Source of the DNA: an uncultured Flavobacteriales bacterium
GTDB taxonomy: Bacteria; Bacteroidota; Bacteroidia; Flavobacteriales_G; Salibacteraceae
Length of the DNA: 64,000 nt
Assembly (NCBI GenBank): GCA_913057205.1
Contig: CAJXNO010000002.1
Span: forward strand, 1-64,000
Direction: 5' to 3'
Shown: positions 61,365 through 64,000 of the stretch, piece after piece
How positions within the stretch are numbered: the stretch's first letter is position 1
Layout: every line of letters starts with the position of its first letter
The notes under the pieces: model-generated
Seen by the model: the letters and a program-made list of their open reading frames with translations, nothing else
What the model was told of the DNA's origin: nothing
Database searches by the model: none
Translations under genes and position numbers: made by a program

Positions 61365-62489
61365 CTACTCTACCCAGTCAGCCACGAATAGGTTTGTTTC
61401 TCTGGTTCCGCCGTTGTTGCGGTTGGAACTGAAAACCAAATGCTTTCCGTTGTTAGAAAACACCGGGAAGGCGTCAAAGACATTATCGTGCGTGATCTGC
61501 TCCAGGTTGTTGCCCAGGGTATCGATCATGTACAGGTTGAAAGGATAACCACGCTCGGTGCCGTGGTTACTGGCAAAAATCACCTTGTCGCCATCCGGAT
61601 GAAAGAACGGACACCAGTTCGCTTGTCCGAGGTTGGTCAACTTCTTAAGGTTGCTGCCATCTGCATTGCACATGTACAATTCCATCTCAGTGGGCATCAC
61701 TAAGCCTTCGGCCAGCAGGTCTTTGTAAACCTTGATCTCTTCATCGGTCTTTGGTCTGCTTGACCGGAAGATCAGCTTCTCGCCGTCTGGAGAAAAGAAG
61801 GCACCTCCATCGTAACCCAATTCATCCGTGATCTGTACCACCTCACTTCCATCGATGTTCATGGTATACAACTCCAGGTCGCCAGAGCGGATTGAAGTGA
61901 ATACGATCTTGTCACCTTTCGGTGAAACGGTGGCTTCTGCATCATAACCTGCCTCTTTGGTCAGGGTATCCAAGATGTTCCCTTGAAGGTCAGCCACGAA
62001 AATGTCGAAGGTTTCATAGATCGGCCATACGTACTTACCATCTTCACGTTTCTCAGGCTTGGCCGGACAGTTTGAATCTGCGAGGTGGGTTGAAGCGTAA
62101 ACGATGGTTGTATCGCCCGGCAAGAAGTAGGAACACGTTGTTCTTCCCCAACCGGTGCTCACCATATCCGCTTGCTTTTCACCAAGCTGATCTTCTTTCC
62201 AACGGGTCACGTAGATCTGATCGCATTCTACATCCCATGCAGGATTGGTCGCTTGGAAGACAAGCATCTCATCATTGGTACTCCAATACGCTTCCGCATT
62301 ATCGCCGCCGTAGGTCAACTGACGGATGTTGGTCAAATGCTTCTCGTCTGGATAGTGGATGATGTCTGTGACCGTTTCACCCGACCAGCCATCTTCGGCG
62401 CTCGCTTCGTTCTCTGCATTCCCTTTGCTGTTGGAATCACAGGCGGTGAGGAGGACCACCAAGCCAAGCGGAAAAAGTTTCTTCAACAT
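61365..62489 (-). CDS. PD40/TolB-like beta-propeller lipoprotein
   Basis: 374 residues with lipobox LVVLLTACDS. Five or six PD40 (WD40-like) repeats are visible, each with the xxPDGxKIxFxSxR pattern: DAEATVSPKGDKIVFTSIRSG, DGGAFFSPDGEKLIFRSSRP, NWCPFFHPDGDKVIFASNHG and DAFPVFSNNGKHLVFSSNRN; these form a TolB-like propeller. Such lipoproteins bind protein or peptide partners at the envelope; no enzyme domain is attached. It is divergent from the M28 peptidase gene (80 bp between starts). Confidence 0.92.
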   Translation of the reverse strand: MLKKLFPLGLVVLLTACDSNSKGNAENEASAEDGWSGETVTDIIHYPDEKHLTNIRQLTYGGDNAEAYWSTNDEMLVFQATNPAWDVECDQIYVTRWKEDQLGEKQADMVSTGWGRTTCSYFLPGDTTIVYASTHLADSNCPAKPEKREDGKYVWPIYETFDIFVADLQGNILDTLTKEAGYDAEATVSPKGDKIVFTSIRSGDLELYTMNIDGSEVVQITDELGYDGGAFFSPDGEKLIFRSSRPKTDEEIKVYKDLLAEGLVMPTEMELYMCNADGSNLKKLTNLGQANWCPFFHPDGDKVIFASNHGTERGYPFNLYMIDTLGNNLEQITHDNVFDAFPVFSNNGKHLVFSSNRNNGGTRETNLFVADWVE

Positions 62490-62569
62490 TGCATCAATTT
62501 TGGAGCTGCAATGTTAATGTACAGCGATAAGAATCTGCGAAGTAGTTTCGCGACAAATTGAAGAAGACG

Positions 62570-63817
62570 ATGAGAAAGTTCTTGGGCCTCGTTCTAGTGG
62601 TGATGATATCGCTTCCTGCAGATGCGCAGCCAGCCGGAGAAGCCTACGGCGAAAAGAAAGCGGTCAAAAGCATTGAGAAGGATGTGAAGACGCTGGCAGA
62701 CGACAAGATGGAAGGTAGAGAAACCGGTACCCAAGGTGAGGCATTGGCTGCCGAGTACATCGCCAAGCGGATGGAAAAACTAGGACTGAAGCCGTACGGC
62801 ATTGGTGGTTATTTTCAAACCTTCACCTTTACTCCCAGAGCAAATCCCCATGCACAAGAACCACCATCTTCCTCTGGACCGATCATGGGAAAGAACGTGA
62901 TCGGCTATTGGGATAACGGAGCTGCGTACACCGTAGTTATTGGAGCACATTACGATCACCTGGGCAAAGGCGGTGAAGGCTCCCTGCACGCGGGTGAAGC
63001 CGCCATCCATAATGGTGCAGATGATAACGCAAGCGGTGTGGCAGCGATGCTCGAATTGGCGCGTATGCTATCGAAATCTGAAGACTTGAAGCAGAGCAAC
63101 TACCTCTTCATCGCCTTCAGTGGCGAGGAGAAGGGCTTGTGGGGCAGCAAGAGTTTTGTTGCCAACCCAACCATACCACTGAATTCCGTGAACTACATGA
63201 TCAACATGGACATGGTAGGCCGGCTGGACAGCAATAAACTAGCGATCAATGCCACGGGTACCTCCACGAAGTGGGAAGAAGCCCTGAAGGCCGCGAATAC
63301 AGATGATCTGGAATTGGTACAAGGTGAGTCAGGCATAGGTCCATCGGATCACACCAGCTTCTACCTCGAGGACATCCCCGTGCTGCATTTTTTCACCGGC
63401 CAACACAGCGACTACCACAAACCCAGCGATGACACGGAGAAGGTCAACATGGAAGGCATAAAGGTCGTCAGTGATTTCATCTATCGCGTAATGGAGCACG
63501 TGCAGCTACATGGCAAGCTGGATCACCAAGCAACCAAAAGCAATGAGCAGGATACGCCACGCTTCAAGGTAACGCTCGGCGTGATGCCCGACTACATGTT
63601 TCAAGGAAACGGCATGCGCATCGACGGCATCATCCCTGATCGTCCGGCCGAAAAAGCCGGCCTGAAACGCGGCGATATCGTGATCAAAATGGGCGATGTA
63701 GAAATCAAAGACATGCAGACCTACATGCAAGGCCTAGGTCAGTTTGAAACGGGAGATAAAGCCACCGTGGTGGTGAAGCGAGGAAGCGAGGAGCTTGAGG
63801 TAGTTGTGGAGTTTTGA
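62570..63817 (+). CDS. Secreted M28-family aminopeptidase with PDZ domain
   Basis: The ATG at 62570 gives 415 residues with a signal peptide (ending PADAQ). The M28 metallopeptidase core has zinc ligands and catalytic residues in IGAHYDHLGKGG (His, Asp), NGADDNASGVAAMLE (Asp), FSGEEKGLWGS (Glu-Glu), INMDMVGRL (Asp) and GPSDHTSFY (His). A C-terminal PDZ domain (about 320-415) includes IDGIIPDRPAEKAGLKRGDIVIKMGDVEI. Peptidases of this type trim N-terminal residues in the periplasm or outside; the PDZ may select substrates. No T9SS domain is present. Confidence 0.94.
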   Translation: MRKFLGLVLVVMISLPADAQPAGEAYGEKKAVKSIEKDVKTLADDKMEGRETGTQGEALAAEYIAKRMEKLGLKPYGIGGYFQTFTFTPRANPHAQEPPSSSGPIMGKNVIGYWDNGAAYTVVIGAHYDHLGKGGEGSLHAGEAAIHNGADDNASGVAAMLELARMLSKSEDLKQSNYLFIAFSGEEKGLWGSKSFVANPTIPLNSVNYMINMDMVGRLDSNKLAINATGTSTKWEEALKAANTDDLELVQGESGIGPSDHTSFYLEDIPVLHFFTGQHSDYHKPSDDTEKVNMEGIKVVSDFIYRVMEHVQLHGKLDHQATKSNEQDTPRFKVTLGVMPDYMFQGNGMRIDGIIPDRPAEKAGLKRGDIVIKMGDVEIKDMQTYMQGLGQFETGDKATVVVKRGSEELEVVVEF

Positions 63818-64000
63818 TTGTGCAGGTATTTGGAACTAGGTATTAGGAACCGAGCGGAGCGAGCTCAACGATCACGCCTTAGCATGAGCGTTGGTTAGGT
63901 ACAAGGTATTAGGAACCAATCCACGCCGCCAACGTGGACGATTCTAGCTCCTAGCCCCTCTTAAGACTTACGACTTAAGACTCCCCCTGATAGCCGATAG
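63818..64000. repeat. Intergenic repeat modules at the window end
   Basis: No gene. AGGTATTAGGAACC occurs twice (63838-63851, 63904-63917), GAGCGGAGCGAGCTCAAC (63852 on) is close to a word in the 117-bp repeat, CTAGCTCCTAGCCCCT is at 63944-63959, and 63961-64000 is the CTTAAGACT module seen inverted at 53641-53676. Confidence 0.65.

Overview
The window comes from a member of the Bacteroidota, most likely a Flavobacteriales-type bacterium. The evidence is a giant SprB-repeat adhesin and a second secreted protein with C-terminal type IX secretion (T9SS) sorting domains, a LytTR response regulator, an MbnP/MbnH pair, many lineage-typical families (DUF1015, DUF2490, DUF4105, DUF6787), Bacteroidota promoter boxes (TAnnTTTG) and almost no strong Shine-Dalgarno sites. 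Genes are packed densely on both strands, with many 1-4 nt start/stop overlaps and several tail-to-tail overlapping convergent pairs. There is one tRNA (Leu, GAG). No rRNA, CRISPR array, transposase or phage gene is visible.

Layout. 1-5.7 kb: C-terminal part of a huge repeat adhesin. 5.8-12.3 kb: tamB, divergent from tsaD, then a small outer-membrane-type protein and an Hpt phosphotransfer protein. 12.35-15.0 kb: an operon of two MbnP-like lipoproteins and a di-heme MbnH/cytochrome-c-peroxidase-like protein. 15.2-17.5 kb: a secreted thioredoxin-domain protein and a methyltransferase. 17.6-18.2 kb: the tRNA with broken tRNA copies and palindromic elements. 18.2-24.7 kb: Rrf2 regulator, DUF2490, SLC13 permease, cyclophilin, ssb, a decayed ParE-type toxin-antitoxin pair, prmC and a TPMT-like methyltransferase. 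24.7-29.7 kb: a translationally coupled three-gene unit (secreted coiled-coil protein, membrane propeller protein with a degenerate phosphatase-like domain, lipoprotein) of unknown function.

29.7-43.1 kb: a PyrR-like phosphoribosyltransferase and aroK, then a surface-polysaccharide locus. It has a GNAT-like protein, a GT2 glycosyltransferase, CDP-glucose synthesis (rfbF, rfbG), an RfbC-like epimerase, an RmlD-like reductase and an RfbH/ColD-like PLP dehydratase that keeps the His-for-Lys change but has no iron-sulfur cysteines. Together these could make a CDP-3,6-dideoxyhexose. Inside the locus sit DUF4105 and four tandem paralogues of an unrecognised lipoprotein/membrane family, all carrying a QKRK-x-RPG-x-HLN motif exactly 13 residues after the lipidated Cys. 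I consider this the best candidate for an undescribed system.

43.4-52.96 kb: LytTR regulator coupled to pgi, then serC - small secreted protein - serA - DUF1015, an EGF-like lipoprotein, a T9SS beta-propeller protein and a thioredoxin-fold protein. 52.96-53.9 kb is gene-free and built from degenerate repeats. 53.9-61.3 kb: FAD oxidoreductase, SDR, yaaA, TPR protein, pepD, FkbM methyltransferase, an Lgt-like protein and DUF6787. This block is flanked by a near-perfect 117-bp inverted repeat. 61.4-63.8 kb: a PD40 propeller lipoprotein and an M28 peptidase with a PDZ domain. The window ends inside another copy of the intergenic repeat family.
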